Shown here one piece after another: positions 1-9,900 of a stretch of DNA of 64,000 bases (its first letter is position 1; the number at the start of each line of letters is the position of its first letter). The notes beneath the pieces were generated by a model. That model was given only the letters and a program-made list of their open reading frames with translations, ran no database searches and was not told the origin of the DNA. This DNA is from Cylindrodendrum hubeiense. Its lineage: Eukaryota > Ascomycota > Sordariomycetes > Hypocreales > Nectriaceae. Position numbers and translations under genes: made by a program. The DNA is taken from NCBI GenBank assembly GCA_014621425.1, contig JAANBB010000017.1, positions 124,001 to 188,000 of the forward strand. The letters are read 5' to 3'.

Positions 1-701
1 TAGTACATTACATATCCCATACTGCAGCAGATCGTTTCCGTTTCAGCAGAGCCCTTGTTGAGTGCAGGGTTATATTTTAGCTGCCAGTGTCAGCTGGTAA
101 GGTCGCTCAGCTTTCTTCGGTTAGCCCCGTGATATCATTTGCCCAAGCCGGAGTCGAGGCACGCGATGTTACATAAATGGATGAATGTAGCTAAGAGGGG
201 AGGACAGCTCAGGACCAAGGCGTAATCAGTTGCTCCGTAGGCGTAATCTAGTGGGGCAGTCAACCTTGTTCGTTCCCTGACGAGTGCGATAGCTTCAAAA
301 ATAGTCCAAAAATTACAAGGGAACGATAACTGAATAGCATGCGGACTTACGGGGGTGTACACGTCATAAATAAGATAATAAATAAGGTAATAGATCAACT
401 TATTTAATATCGCATGATTATACGGCTCTCAGTAGCACCTATTTTAACCGTCGTATATAGGATTGTACTACGTACTTCATCAACTACCCTAACCCTTGAA
501 AGCGACGCCTCACAAGCAAGTATACATATAAAATCTGCTTGGATTTATTATGTGTTACCTTATTATTACATCTCTCTTTTTGACCGAAAGGACGCGGCTA
601 AGCTAGCAAGGCGCCTCAGGATGAATACCCATGATATCCTCGCTCCCGAGACCCCCCCACGATGCCGAAGTCGGATTCTTCTATAAGTTTAGATCTCTGT
701 C
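1..701. other. Left-edge non-coding stretch
   Basis: No recognisable gene. Composition is more AT-rich than around the neighbouring genes. Short open frames of up to 90 codons give no family resemblance. This stretch may be more decayed sequence of the HET-domain relic that follows, but I could not recognise the upstream part of that domain here. Confidence 0.5.
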
Positions 702-921
702 CAACTTACTTTGAGTTGTCACTTGTTCCAAGACGCTTTGAAGATAACATTTTCGCTAGGTTTCAGATACATCCAGATCGATTCGCTATGCATCATTCAG
801 GGGTCGAGTGCAGACTGGCTGCATTGGAAGCCAGAAAATGCACCATGTATACGAAAAAAGCGCCTGCAACTTGGCAGCCACCAGGCTCTACAACGGCCAG
901 CAACGGTTGCTCCAACGTTGA
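702..921 (+). pseudogene. HET-domain (heterokaryon incompatibility) gene remnant, frameshifted
   Basis: Two adjacent frames together spell the core of a HET domain (PF06985). Frame A (about 711-828) reads FQDALKIT..LGFRYIQIDSLCIIQ..SADWLH, matching the family core TFxDAIxxTRxLGIRYLWIDSLCIIQDxxxDW. Frame B (829-918) then continues with SQKMHHVYEKSACNLAATRL, matching the following conserved block (KMxxVYxNAxxTIAA). The frame changes between about 825 and 829. Frame A has a TAG just upstream near 690, and frame B stops at TGA 919-921. No start codon, no upstream YVALSYCWG motif and no downstream domain is visible, so only about 70 residues of a normally 400-800-residue protein remain. HET proteins trigger cell death when incompatible hyphae fuse, but this copy cannot encode one. 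The family match is clear from the motifs; the history of decay is inferred. Confidence 0.75.
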
Positions 922-1390
922 GCAGTTGTAGTTATTTCCACGCAATGTTTTGCTGAGTCTAGAGTGGTTGCATGTCTGGAATACAACAACATTGTACACA
1001 GGAGCCCATAGGACAGCCTAGTCTTGTCTCGGTTTTGTCTCGGTGTACAGGACTATCTCATCCAGTTGAATCGCATCATGGCGGATCGTGGGGACTTCGT
1101 TTGCTGATCCCGAGTCAAGCCGGCCTAATCGCTGCTGCCTACCCTGGAGCTAGACCCCTGTCTGCCCCGCCTTCCATGTTTCCCTTCTGCCTGCCCCTCC
1201 ATACGTAACGTACCTCCACTCCACCGAGAGCCCACCGGTGAATGCGCCTCCACCACGACATGACATCCAAGATACCTTCATCATCATCACCACCACTGCT
1301 GCCATACGCCTGCATCTTCTCTCTGACACAGCCTCGCTATTAGTCTGAAATTGCCTCTGCCAAACGCCCAATTCTACTCTCTATCCCCCA
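922..1390. other. Upstream region of the NECAP-type gene
   Basis: No gene is seen. The last 200 bases are pyrimidine-rich with CACC/CATC runs, typical of fungal core promoters and 5' leaders, and lead directly to the ATG at 1391. Confidence 0.5.
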
Positions 1391-2164
1391 ATGGAGCTCC
1401 TCGACCCCGCCACCGGCCAACCCCTCCCCAACGACGCCATCCAGCGCGTCCTCTTCGTCGCCAACGCCGTCCACGTCTACAACATCCCGCCTCTGGCCAC
1501 CACCAAGGGCCACAACGCCGCCGGCTGGACCGCAGACCCCAAGCGCCACATCTTCACCGCCCGCCTACGCCTCGTTGAGACCGCCTACGAGTCCCCGGAC
1601 GCCGACAGCAAGCTCAAGGTCGACGCCGTCCTCGAGGACTCCTCCACCGGTCAGCTGTTCGCCGCTGCGCCTTACACTGCTCCCGGCGTCGTGGAGTCGG
1701 TTCTGGACAGCAGCCGCTTCTTCGCCCTGACGGTGCGCGATCCCCAGGGCCGCCGTGCCATCCTGGGCATTGGCTTCGAGGAGCGCAGCGAGGCCTTTGA
1801 CCTGTCCATTTCCCTGCAGGAGGCCCGCAAGGCCCTCGGCTGGGAGGGCGAGCAGAGCAAGCCCTCCGCCGCCAAGGAGCAGGAGGAGAAGCGCGACTAC
1901 AGCCTCAAGGAGGGCGAGACCATCACCGTCAGCTTCGGCGGCTCCAAGTTCGGCCGCCGCAAGACCAAGCCCGACTCGTCAAGCTCAAGCTCTGGCTCTG
2001 GCGCTGCCAACCTGCAGTCGTTTGCCCTGCCCCCGCCCCCGCCCGGCCCCTCCGGTGGCGGCTTCTCGTTGCCGCCCCCGCCGAGTGCCCATGTTGTCAA
2101 GAAGCAGCAGCAGTCGGCCAAGGATCTCGGCTTCGACGATGGCCAGTTTGGAGAGTTTGCATAG
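1391..2164 (+). CDS. NECAP-type adaptin-ear-binding coat-associated protein
   Basis: Intronless 257-residue protein starting at ATG 1391. Residues about 14-165 form the PH-like PHear domain of the NECAP family (DUF1681). Hallmarks are the GWTADP...IFTARLRLVE stretch near residues 45-63 and LGIGFEERSEAFD near 125-137. The rest is low complexity: a lysine/glutamate-rich linker, a serine run and two proline-rich tracts, ending in FGEFA. In animals NECAP proteins bind AP-2 and regulate clathrin-coated vesicle formation at the plasma membrane; a similar endocytic role is inferred here from family membership. The tail lacks the C-terminal WxxF motif of vertebrate NECAPs, so its ear-binding mode may differ. 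It converges with the minus-strand gene ending at 2388, leaving 223 bases between the stops. Confidence 0.9.
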   Translation: MELLDPATGQPLPNDAIQRVLFVANAVHVYNIPPLATTKGHNAAGWTADPKRHIFTARLRLVETAYESPDADSKLKVDAVLEDSSTGQLFAAAPYTAPGVVESVLDSSRFFALTVRDPQGRRAILGIGFEERSEAFDLSISLQEARKALGWEGEQSKPSAAKEQEEKRDYSLKEGETITVSFGGSKFGRRKTKPDSSSSSSGSGAANLQSFALPPPPPGPSGGGFSLPPPPSAHVVKKQQQSAKDLGFDDGQFGEFA

Positions 2165-2387
2165 ACTGAGCAGTTGTAACACCCAGAAAACATGGGTGCA
2201 GCGTACATATTCAAAAGATGCCGGATCCCCCAATGACCGGGTTCGGGGGTTGCACGTTAATAATGAGATAATGATGTAATGGTTGATTTCTCCAGTTTTG
2301 ATTCGGATTCCTGCCTTGCTCATACAGTTACGGTAATTATTACAATTCATCAGCAACGCCAAGGCCTCCCATATACTTGCATTTCCC

Positions 2388-3449
2388 CTACTGCGTCTCC
2401 GGCCATGCAGTCTGAATGTACGGAAGACTAAGCCGCCTAGACCGGGTAGCTTTAAACCCAACATCAAACCACGGCAATACATCACAACCCGCGTCATCCG
2501 ACTCCGCGGCCACTTCGGTATTAACGCCGTCGTAGCTGAGCTCAAAGTTGAACTCGGGATCGAGCACCAATTCCTCGCCCTCTTCCACGACAGTGTCCAA
2601 CGATCTTCCAGCATCCACAGGCTCCTGCTTACACAAAGAATGATCTAATGGATAAGGAAAATCATCAAAGTAGCCTTGCGGAACAAACACCGGAGATGTA
2701 GCATTCAGAGGCGTCGTGGGAGTAGAAATGTCATAAGACGATATGGTGCTGTACGCCGAAGGCGACTCTGGCACCAATCCATCCATGAAGCTTGCTCCCT
2801 GGTAGCCAGACAAAGTCCAGGCCTCGCGACTCTGGATCTCCACGTAAAGCTCACCAAGTCGGCTATAGATGGTCTTTTGTTGTTCCGCTGTCCCGATTAT
2901 CTTAGACCGTAAGAGGCGGAGGTACTTTCGCAGCTGGCGTCGCTCCTTGCCCGCCTCTAGACTTTTATCCCGAGCCTCTGCCAGAGAGTATTGTCTCATG
3001 AGATCCGCTGCATTAGATGTCTGTATCTGAAGAGAGCTGGTGAGATACGCCCGTTCTGCATACATGCTCTCGTAGGGGCGCGGTGAGAAGATGAGGTTGG
3101 CATTGGAGGAAGAATGATGGTTCGTTTCGACTTGCCGGCGACAGCCGGAACCTGATGAGCGTCGTTTATTTCGCCCCTTGACCAAGGGATCGGATGGAGC
3201 AGCGCCGGCTGGTGATTTGGTAGTCTCCGGAATAGCTTCAGACGACTCCGAAGTAGCACATAACGTTGTGGGATATGCTGCGTTCGTTTGTTCCGGGGGT
3301 GGCGTAATCCTTGCGTCCATGGGGAGATGTTGAACCATGTGTTGCAGTGATGGTAAGATCAATTCCATGTTGGGCTGTAGAAACTTGTTGTCTTTGACTT
3401 GGGGACTGTTTGTAAAAGACAAATGCTCCCCTCGTCGGTAGATATCCAT
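2388..3449 (-). CDS. Unknown coiled-coil protein with basic cluster; 5' end uncertain
   Basis: I do not recognise this protein. From the first ATG (3449) it has 353 residues. A basic cluster KGRNKRR lies near residues 91-97. A charged helical region at about 150-210 (ARDKSLEAGKERRQLRKYLRLLRSK...) could form a coiled coil, and the C-terminal half is acidic and serine/proline-rich. The layout of a basic patch, a helix and an acidic tail resembles some fungal regulators, but no bZIP or zinc-cluster signature is present, so no function is assigned. The frame stays open upstream of 3449 to a stop at 3549-3551 without another ATG. Candidate acceptor sites lie in that interval, so a short upstream exon is likely; ATG 3606 with a 43-nt intron is one weak possibility. 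It converges with the NECAP gene. Confidence 0.6.
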   Translation of the reverse strand: MDIYRRGEHLSFTNSPQVKDNKFLQPNMELILPSLQHMVQHLPMDARITPPPEQTNAAYPTTLCATSESSEAIPETTKSPAGAAPSDPLVKGRNKRRSSGSGCRRQVETNHHSSSNANLIFSPRPYESMYAERAYLTSSLQIQTSNAADLMRQYSLAEARDKSLEAGKERRQLRKYLRLLRSKIIGTAEQQKTIYSRLGELYVEIQSREAWTLSGYQGASFMDGLVPESPSAYSTISSYDISTPTTPLNATSPVFVPQGYFDDFPYPLDHSLCKQEPVDAGRSLDTVVEEGEELVLDPEFNFELSYDGVNTEVAAESDDAGCDVLPWFDVGFKATRSRRLSLPYIQTAWPETQ

Positions 3450-3887
3450 CGGCGTGGGCGCGATGTTCCGCAACTGACAAGACCCGCCGCAGCAATTCCT
3501 ATAGTTAGACTGCAGCAGATACTGTAGCTTTGTTCCCCAGATGAACCCTCACAAAGACGACCACCGACTTCCGGCAGGATAGCCTAGTCGATTCCACACG
3601 CTTCATGCCAGCATGCCACCAACGGGTTGCTCCTGACGCATGATGTGATCAGTGCTTGTTTACCACAGGCAGGCTTGAATAGGGGCCGCTCTTGGTATTG
3701 TTCGGCTGGACGCCCAGCTTCTTGAGGAACAGGTTAGAACCCAGAAGCAGCGTGGTCACCCGCGTCGCTTCGAAGCGACTCAATGAAGCGTGGCAACGGT
3801 GGCGCCGGCGCCAACGAGTTTGATGGTTAGGGCTCGTATGGTAAGGTTTACCTCCGCAGCGTTCAAAGGCAGATTAGAAGGCATTTC
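3450..3887. other. Spacer between two minus-strand genes
   Basis: Holds the promoter and possibly a missing first exon of the gene ending at 2388, plus the 3' flank of the radical SAM gene. Nothing else is recognised. Confidence 0.4.
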
Positions 3888-5044
3888 TCAGATGGCAAAC
3901 CCGTCGTGTTTAGGTGGGTCATTGAACCGCCAGAGCCCAGCATCGGTGGCGGCTTTCCGGATCGACGAGACCTCGTTGTCAGTCACGGCACGGTCAATGT
4001 CCGCATATCGCACTTCCTCCGTCTCGCCGCCCTTGGCCCTGCCTCGCTTCTCCTTGCCAACATGGGCATCGGGGTGATACTGCTCCATGATGTTGACGAA
4101 ACAGTCGGTCGAGACCTCTTTGGCCAGGAACTTCATGATTTCAGCCCCTTCCGCCTCCTTGCCGGGCATCACCAGATGCCTCACCAACAACCCCTTCTTA
4201 GCAATGCCATCGCCCGTAAAGCACAGATCACCCACTTGGGCGTGCATAGCTTTGATGCTCTCCCTGGCAGTAGTGGCGTAGTCGTCGGCTTTGAGAAGCC
4301 TCTTGGATGTGCTCGTCTCCCACACTTTGAAATCGGCCAAGTAGATATCCACCAACCCATCCATTAGTTGCAACGATGCGGGGGAGTCAAAGCTGGACGT
4401 GTTGTAGATGATTGGCACCTTCAGTCCGTTGTCCCTCGCATGCAGGATGCTCAAAGCCACCTGTGGGACCACGTGCTCCGGGGTGACAATGTTGATATTG
4501 TGGACGTTTCCCACCTCCTGCAACTTGATGTACCAGTCACCCAGCTCCTCTGGAGTCAGGTCCATGCCGTTTCGCTGGTGAGAAATGTCAAAGTTCTGGC
4601 AGAAGACGCAGCGCAAGTTACAGCCGCTCATGAATACAGCGCCACTACCGTGGTGTCCCTGGATGCAAGGCTCTAGTGAAGCCCGAGTCAGTGAATACTG
4701 TCCTTCGGCCAATCCTCTTGCAAGGGACAAAGAGCAGTGGACGGACCTTCGCCAAAGTGGGGAGCGATTACGTTGACTTTGGTCTTCTCCCCAATGAGAC
4801 ACATGCCGGTCGTCTCGTAGCGGTTGACACCGCATTCTCGCGGGCAGAGATTACAGTTGCGCAGGTGCGAATAGGCTAATGATCGCTTCTTGGCGGCATC
4901 CCGGGAACTCAGCGTCATGTACCGAGGGAGATAGTCGTCGAGCAAGAAAGGAGGCGCCAGATGTAAGGATCGACGGTATCCAAAAGCAGCAGCAAATATG
5001 GGCAGTTTGCCGCCCAGATTGTATCGTTTTGGGAGTAACATCAT
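3888..5044 (-). CDS. PflX-like radical SAM protein (pyruvate formate-lyase activase homologue)
   Basis: Two exons, 5044-4747 and 4672-3888, joined across a 74-nt intron (donor GTCCGT, acceptor CTAG) that restores the frame as HFGE-EPCIQG. The product is 360 residues. A cysteine-rich N-terminal motif CNLCPREC (C64, C67, C71) followed by GVNR precedes the radical SAM cluster motif CNLRCVFC (C117, C121, C124) and QN. These two motifs in this order define the PflX family (COG1313), related to glycyl-radical enzyme activases. The enzyme should bind a [4Fe-4S] cluster and cleave S-adenosylmethionine to a 5'-deoxyadenosyl radical, but its substrate is unknown. No glycyl-radical enzyme gene is nearby. 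The longer open frame begins at a TTG, so the ATG pair at 5044/5041 is the likely start. A mitochondrial presequence is possible but not clear. Confidence 0.85.
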
Positions 5045-5502
5045 GTCCTGGCCCAAGATCGTGACAATTGCAGTCGCTGTGATTGGTGTTGAACTGAGGC
5101 CGACGCCGTCGTGTTATGACGGCATGCACATGCCTATATGCGGCTTGATTATGCGTTTAGAGGCAGTATGTATTCAAGGGGTCAGGGATGTCCATCTTTA
5201 GTGTCACTGATGGCATCACGATGTTTCCAGAAACAAAAAGAAATATTTCCTTAAATCTGTCCAAGTAGACCGCAGAGGTCGAGGTTAATTTAGATTAAGC
5301 GCCGTCCTAGTTGACAAAAGACGGGCGTGGTGAAAGCGTCATGATACTATCATCTCTCACCACAAACAACCCACTTGAATCCGAGGTCCAACTTACAGCA
5401 ACTTCACTCCAACTACAAAGGTCCGACTTTCTCTACCACACAAACGAAAGCACTAACCCAAGACACTACGGAACTATTCGTTCATCCTTCCCTAATTCTT
5501 CA
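5045..5502. other. Spacer: radical SAM promoter and 3' flank of the next gene
   Basis: No gene is seen. It contains an AT-rich patch around 5220-5310 and small open frames without family resemblance. Confidence 0.4.
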
Positions 5503-6972
5503 CTAAACCTCCCCTGTTTCCTCATCCTCCACTGTCAACGTCAACTGCGAGTGATACTTGCTCGGAAGCACACTCTTTAGCTCCTTCATCTTGGCCTCAT
5601 ACGCCGCAATGCGTCTCAACAGACTCTGTTGTGTCTTTCCAACTCCTTCGGACGAGGTAGCTTTGAGAAAGGCCAGTTCATCCCTATTACGGCGCAGCTT
5701 CTCATTCTTGCGGGCCATGGCAGCTTCAATCTCAATATTATCCCTCACCAGACTCTTATTCTCCAGCTCCACTTCCTTCGCATAGTCAAGTCGCTCCTTA
5801 AACCTGTGCTCCCACTCGGACACTCGCTTTGGCCAAGTTGGCGTCACGATGGACACGACAGTCGGCCGCTTCTCAATGCTTCTCGTGGCAGCAACGCCGG
5901 GATGCTTCTCAATCGCCGGCAGGACGAAGATGGGTGATCCGTGGCCTTTGCCTGCGACGCGATAGAAGCGTGTGAGCAAGTCGACGGGGATAATACCGCG
6001 AGCGTACCATTTTCCTCCGCGTTCCTCTTGCCAGATGCGCTCGCCACTCGCCCCCGCATTCTTCCAGATCCTCTCCTTTTGATTGGAATGAGCTTCAGCT
6101 TGGTCGAGCAAGCGGTGAAGATGGGAAGTAACGTCGTCCCCGGCGTTGACAAGGACATAGCGGTCCTGGGGGTAGGCAATTTCTCGGCCCTGGGACATTC
6201 CGTCTGGGCCAGTGCGGCGGGTGACCTGCAGGGGTACTGTAGCCTCGCCTTCGAGGATGTCGATGGAATTGGCATAGTTAATCTCGAGCTCATGCATTCG
6301 ACCGACGAGGTGTTGGTGGTGCAGCAACCACTGGCCCAGGAGTGAGTTGCGGGCGCCGGCGAGCTCGACTGTGTCGTGCTCTGTGTCGGTGGGGAGAATG
6401 GACATGAGGCCGCCGGTAGAGCTGTACTCGTGATCAAGGATCTCAAGACACTCGTTGGCGTGCATCACCAGATTATGATGCGTCTGGTATGGTCGTCGGG
6501 TGCCATCCTTCTGCGACCAGGGGCCAAAATCTCGGACTTCTGAGAGAGGACAGTGGTGTTGCAGTCCATTGTCATCTGACTGCCCTCGAATGTGGTTGGA
6601 AAGACTGTGAAGTGGCACATGATGTGTCTCATCCTCATTCTCATATGGCTCTCGAAGGTTATCAAGCCAGTCAAACGCCTCGTTCTCCTGGAAGCCCCAA
6701 CCAATTTCTTCGTGGCCCAACTCTCGTACGGCCGCGGCAGTCGACGAAAGTGACAGCTTCCGGATAAGATTGGTGAGAGATTGGGCATGCTGCTTCAAGG
6801 CAAGGAGAGTGACAGGTCGGCCAGAGGAGAGGTACGAGCAGTTCATGTGCTGGAGAAGCCTAAGGTCTTCGGGAGTGACCAGTTCACTGCCATGGTAAGT
6901 CCAGCGGGAGGAGTAGGCAGTTGCATAACTGTTTCCGGGGATGTTGAACTCTAGACCTTCGCGCTGCTCCAT
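5503..6972 (-). CDS. Conserved-looking unknown protein with C-terminal coiled coil (489 aa)
   Basis: A single uninterrupted frame from ATG 6972. I do not recognise the family. The N-terminal 90 residues are mixed and look folded; the middle contains acidic and histidine-rich segments. Residues about 230-345 include WLLHHQHLVGRMHELE and KERIWKNAG...ERIWQEERGGKWYARG. Residues about 383-470 are strongly charged with heptad-like spacing (EWEHRFKERLDYAKEVELENKSL...RRIAAYEAKMKELKSVL), predicting a coiled coil. No signal peptide, membrane segment or catalytic motif is visible. The length of the frame and its protein-like composition support a real gene. A scaffold or complex-subunit role would be only a guess. 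Confidence 0.7.
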   Translation of the reverse strand: MEQREGLEFNIPGNSYATAYSSRWTYHGSELVTPEDLRLLQHMNCSYLSSGRPVTLLALKQHAQSLTNLIRKLSLSSTAAAVRELGHEEIGWGFQENEAFDWLDNLREPYENEDETHHVPLHSLSNHIRGQSDDNGLQHHCPLSEVRDFGPWSQKDGTRRPYQTHHNLVMHANECLEILDHEYSSTGGLMSILPTDTEHDTVELAGARNSLLGQWLLHHQHLVGRMHELEINYANSIDILEGEATVPLQVTRRTGPDGMSQGREIAYPQDRYVLVNAGDDVTSHLHRLLDQAEAHSNQKERIWKNAGASGERIWQEERGGKWYARGIIPVDLLTRFYRVAGKGHGSPIFVLPAIEKHPGVAATRSIEKRPTVVSIVTPTWPKRVSEWEHRFKERLDYAKEVELENKSLVRDNIEIEAAMARKNEKLRRNRDELAFLKATSSEGVGKTQQSLLRRIAAYEAKMKELKSVLPSKYHSQLTLTVEDEETGEV

Positions 6973-9900
6973 GGCGATGGATGTCTCCGTGGTCCTGGCT
7001 TGGTTATAGAAGATAAGTCAATCTCAATGCCAGTTGGAGTTCGGGGCGGGTTAGAGATAAAAGCGAGCAAGGAGAGAACAGACAATGACTGAATTAAGAT
7101 GGCAGAGGGGTATTTCATTGAATGGATCCTGCCACATGACATTGGAAAGGGCTGGCTATTGTTGACATCGGTGAGGCAAACTAGGCGGCGTTTACCTATT
7201 CGGAGAACAAAGAAAGTCGACTTTGTTGACAGACGAGTGCATCCCTTCGGAGTGCGCTTAGACACAAACTGTTTGCTACGTGTTTTCAAACTTTGAGAAT
7301 AAGGCTTAGTTCCTTTGAGGTTGACTTTAGGGAGGGGTTCTTTGTTGCCATAGCAGTATGTCGACTACCCTGATGCACTGTAGATGTATCTGTGCTCTTG
7401 GATATCAGTTACCTGCATGTACTTTCCGACATCAGCGACAGTTGGTTCCAATGCGCGAAATATGTCACCGGAATACACTAGTTGGGGGCGGTTCAAAATA
7501 CCGTAGGTATTGCACAACCTCTAAAGCGACTGCAAATATCCGTGCCTGTCTGTCTCATTCATGTCAAACAACTTCACACCTCTCTCTCTTGACTCTTTCT
7601 AGCGACGCACTTGCGCCATAAAATATCCGCCAACTGGCTTGAAGTTACAAATGAATACTACTGTATCCTATATGGGCTGAACTTGCTTCAATCGATGCTT
7701 TTGAAGGTTCATTTGAAAGCATAGGATATTGGTGCAGGGTAGCCTTAACCTAACCAACAGCATTGCATCCCCCACTTGACCTTTCAATCTCAGCACACTT
7801 GCAAGACCTGGGAATCCCGTCCATACTCATATGTGCCCCTCGTTACCTGTAAAGCTTTTCGTATACTGTGATTTATGAGCCTGCGTGTCTGGGGTGGCTC
7901 ATCATCTGCCAGCTGTTCTTAAAATGATACTGAGTTTACGAAGTAGTCTGGCTAGGGATACTCAGGTTGCTCGCATTGAGTCGAAACCCTGCACTCTGAT
8001 AGTGGATACCTCGATGTCTTACTCATTAGAATGCAAGACATTCCAATATAATTTTTGCGGACCACTTTGCAATCAGGACCAGGGTGCACACGCGTCTGTT
8101 TGCTAAACTACTATACCCGTCACACCCACTATGCGGATGCTATTGATACCTGCACCAAACTCACTTGTGTGATGCTGTACTGTTGCCAGAGGGAATGACA
8201 ACGGCCTACTACCTAGTCTTGGCGATTGGCAGGCTATGGGATGGAGCGTGGTTAGCATGGGCGGCCTCGGAGCTTCTGCTGAAATTGAGGTTGAATTGGC
8301 CGTTTACAGACGCTGTGTCTGACGTGGAGCATCCATGTGCACACTTCACGTCTAGGTAGGTTACACGCGAGGAGATGTCAGGCGGACAAGTGTGGCGGGC
8401 GCGCCGCTCATGATTCGTTGATTTCTACTGTGAGACTAGGAGGCCTCGTTTGTGCCTGAACTACCGGTACTCTGTACGTCGCACAGAGATCTGGATCAGT
8501 CGGACCCAGGTGTGGCATTGTGGCAGTGTCGCAACTGCCGCAACGTCGTAGTGTGGCATGGAGACAACCAGGGTGAGGCACGTTTCGGCCGAGGGTCTCG
8601 ACCGGGCAGGGAGAGGTCGACGGGATCCTGTGGGTGGTGGGATGGTGGATGGTTTCGGGCGGTTGTAGACTGTTTTGGGGAGTGAACCCGTGGCTGTGGT
8701 CGGCCAAAGCCGCCACGATCTAAGTTAGTTACTGGGTGCGATGGATGGGTCAGGGCGTCGGCCGTGGCCTTGTGGCAGGTGACAAGGGGTCAATGAGGGT
8801 CAATGAGGGTCGATGAGGGTCGGTCAATGAGGGTCAATCGCATTTGAGGGATGCAGGATGAAGCAGCAGGGGTTGGGACTGGTGGATGCGGACGGTTGGT
8901 GGGGAAGAGACTGGCCATCTCAGCTGAACCAGTATCTCGTTAGCGCCTCGAGAGATTGGCGCGTGCGTTTTAAGAGAAGTGTGGCCTGTGTGGTGTTCCA
9001 AGCTGCTGGAATGGGATAGACGCGCGAGGCCAGCAAGGGAGCGGAGATGCCAGGGCCTATGGTCCATCGGGAGTTGGGCAGAGACGAGACATTGTAGGGC
9101 CGGCCACATCGTAGGGCGGGCGAGGATGCGATTCTGGGGTCTGGGGTCCGGGCTGAATGCGAAAATGAATCAATGGTCAGCATGTTGACGTTGGCAATGT
9201 CGTTGACGTTGATGGCGACCGCTAGACTAACACTAGACCATCGCTAGAGCATCACCATAGCATTGGCATTCAGGAAATCGGAAATTGCCTGGGCCGGAGA
9301 TTGATCGTCTTGGGGCTCTCAGTAGTATCAGGACCAAAGCCTAGCGCGTAAAACAAGCGATCATCCGAGATCAGATCGACAATGTGGTTCCGTCATTAAG
9401 TAGCTACGGATGCCCAACGTGTAATAGCACGAGCCGATGGGCAATAGTCAGAGACTCATCAGAATCAGAGGCGCCGGGAATGGCACTTGGCGCCAAAGTT
9501 TGACGGATGGTGTTTCTGCTAATGTGCTAATGAGGTAGGGATGATCTGGATACCACCGCAAGTCTACGTAAAGTGCATCCGCACTAACACACGACAAGAG
9601 TCTAAGAGGGAGTGTTTTGGGTCCATCGACCCGGGTATGCGGTGCTCCGATGGACAGAGACAAACCGACGGGCCTAGCCAAAGCGGGCAGACGACGCGAA
9701 CTGATGATAACTGCATTCCGAGAGATCACCAGCACGCACTGCGGGGTTGAGTTTGGCGTCTTGTCATAAAGTGCCAGAGAGTCTGAATGCGTAGACCTGT
9801 GACATCAGAATGATCCCTGCTCAGCTGTGGCTGCAGTTCGTCAGAGTTTGGACGGCAGGCCGAGCGGGCGGTGCAAAGGGTCTCGGCAGCGGCGACGGGT

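Noticed and set aside
8787..8838. CRISPR-like or satellite array
   Set aside because: A short 10-bp slippage repeat with no spacers, in a eukaryotic genome.
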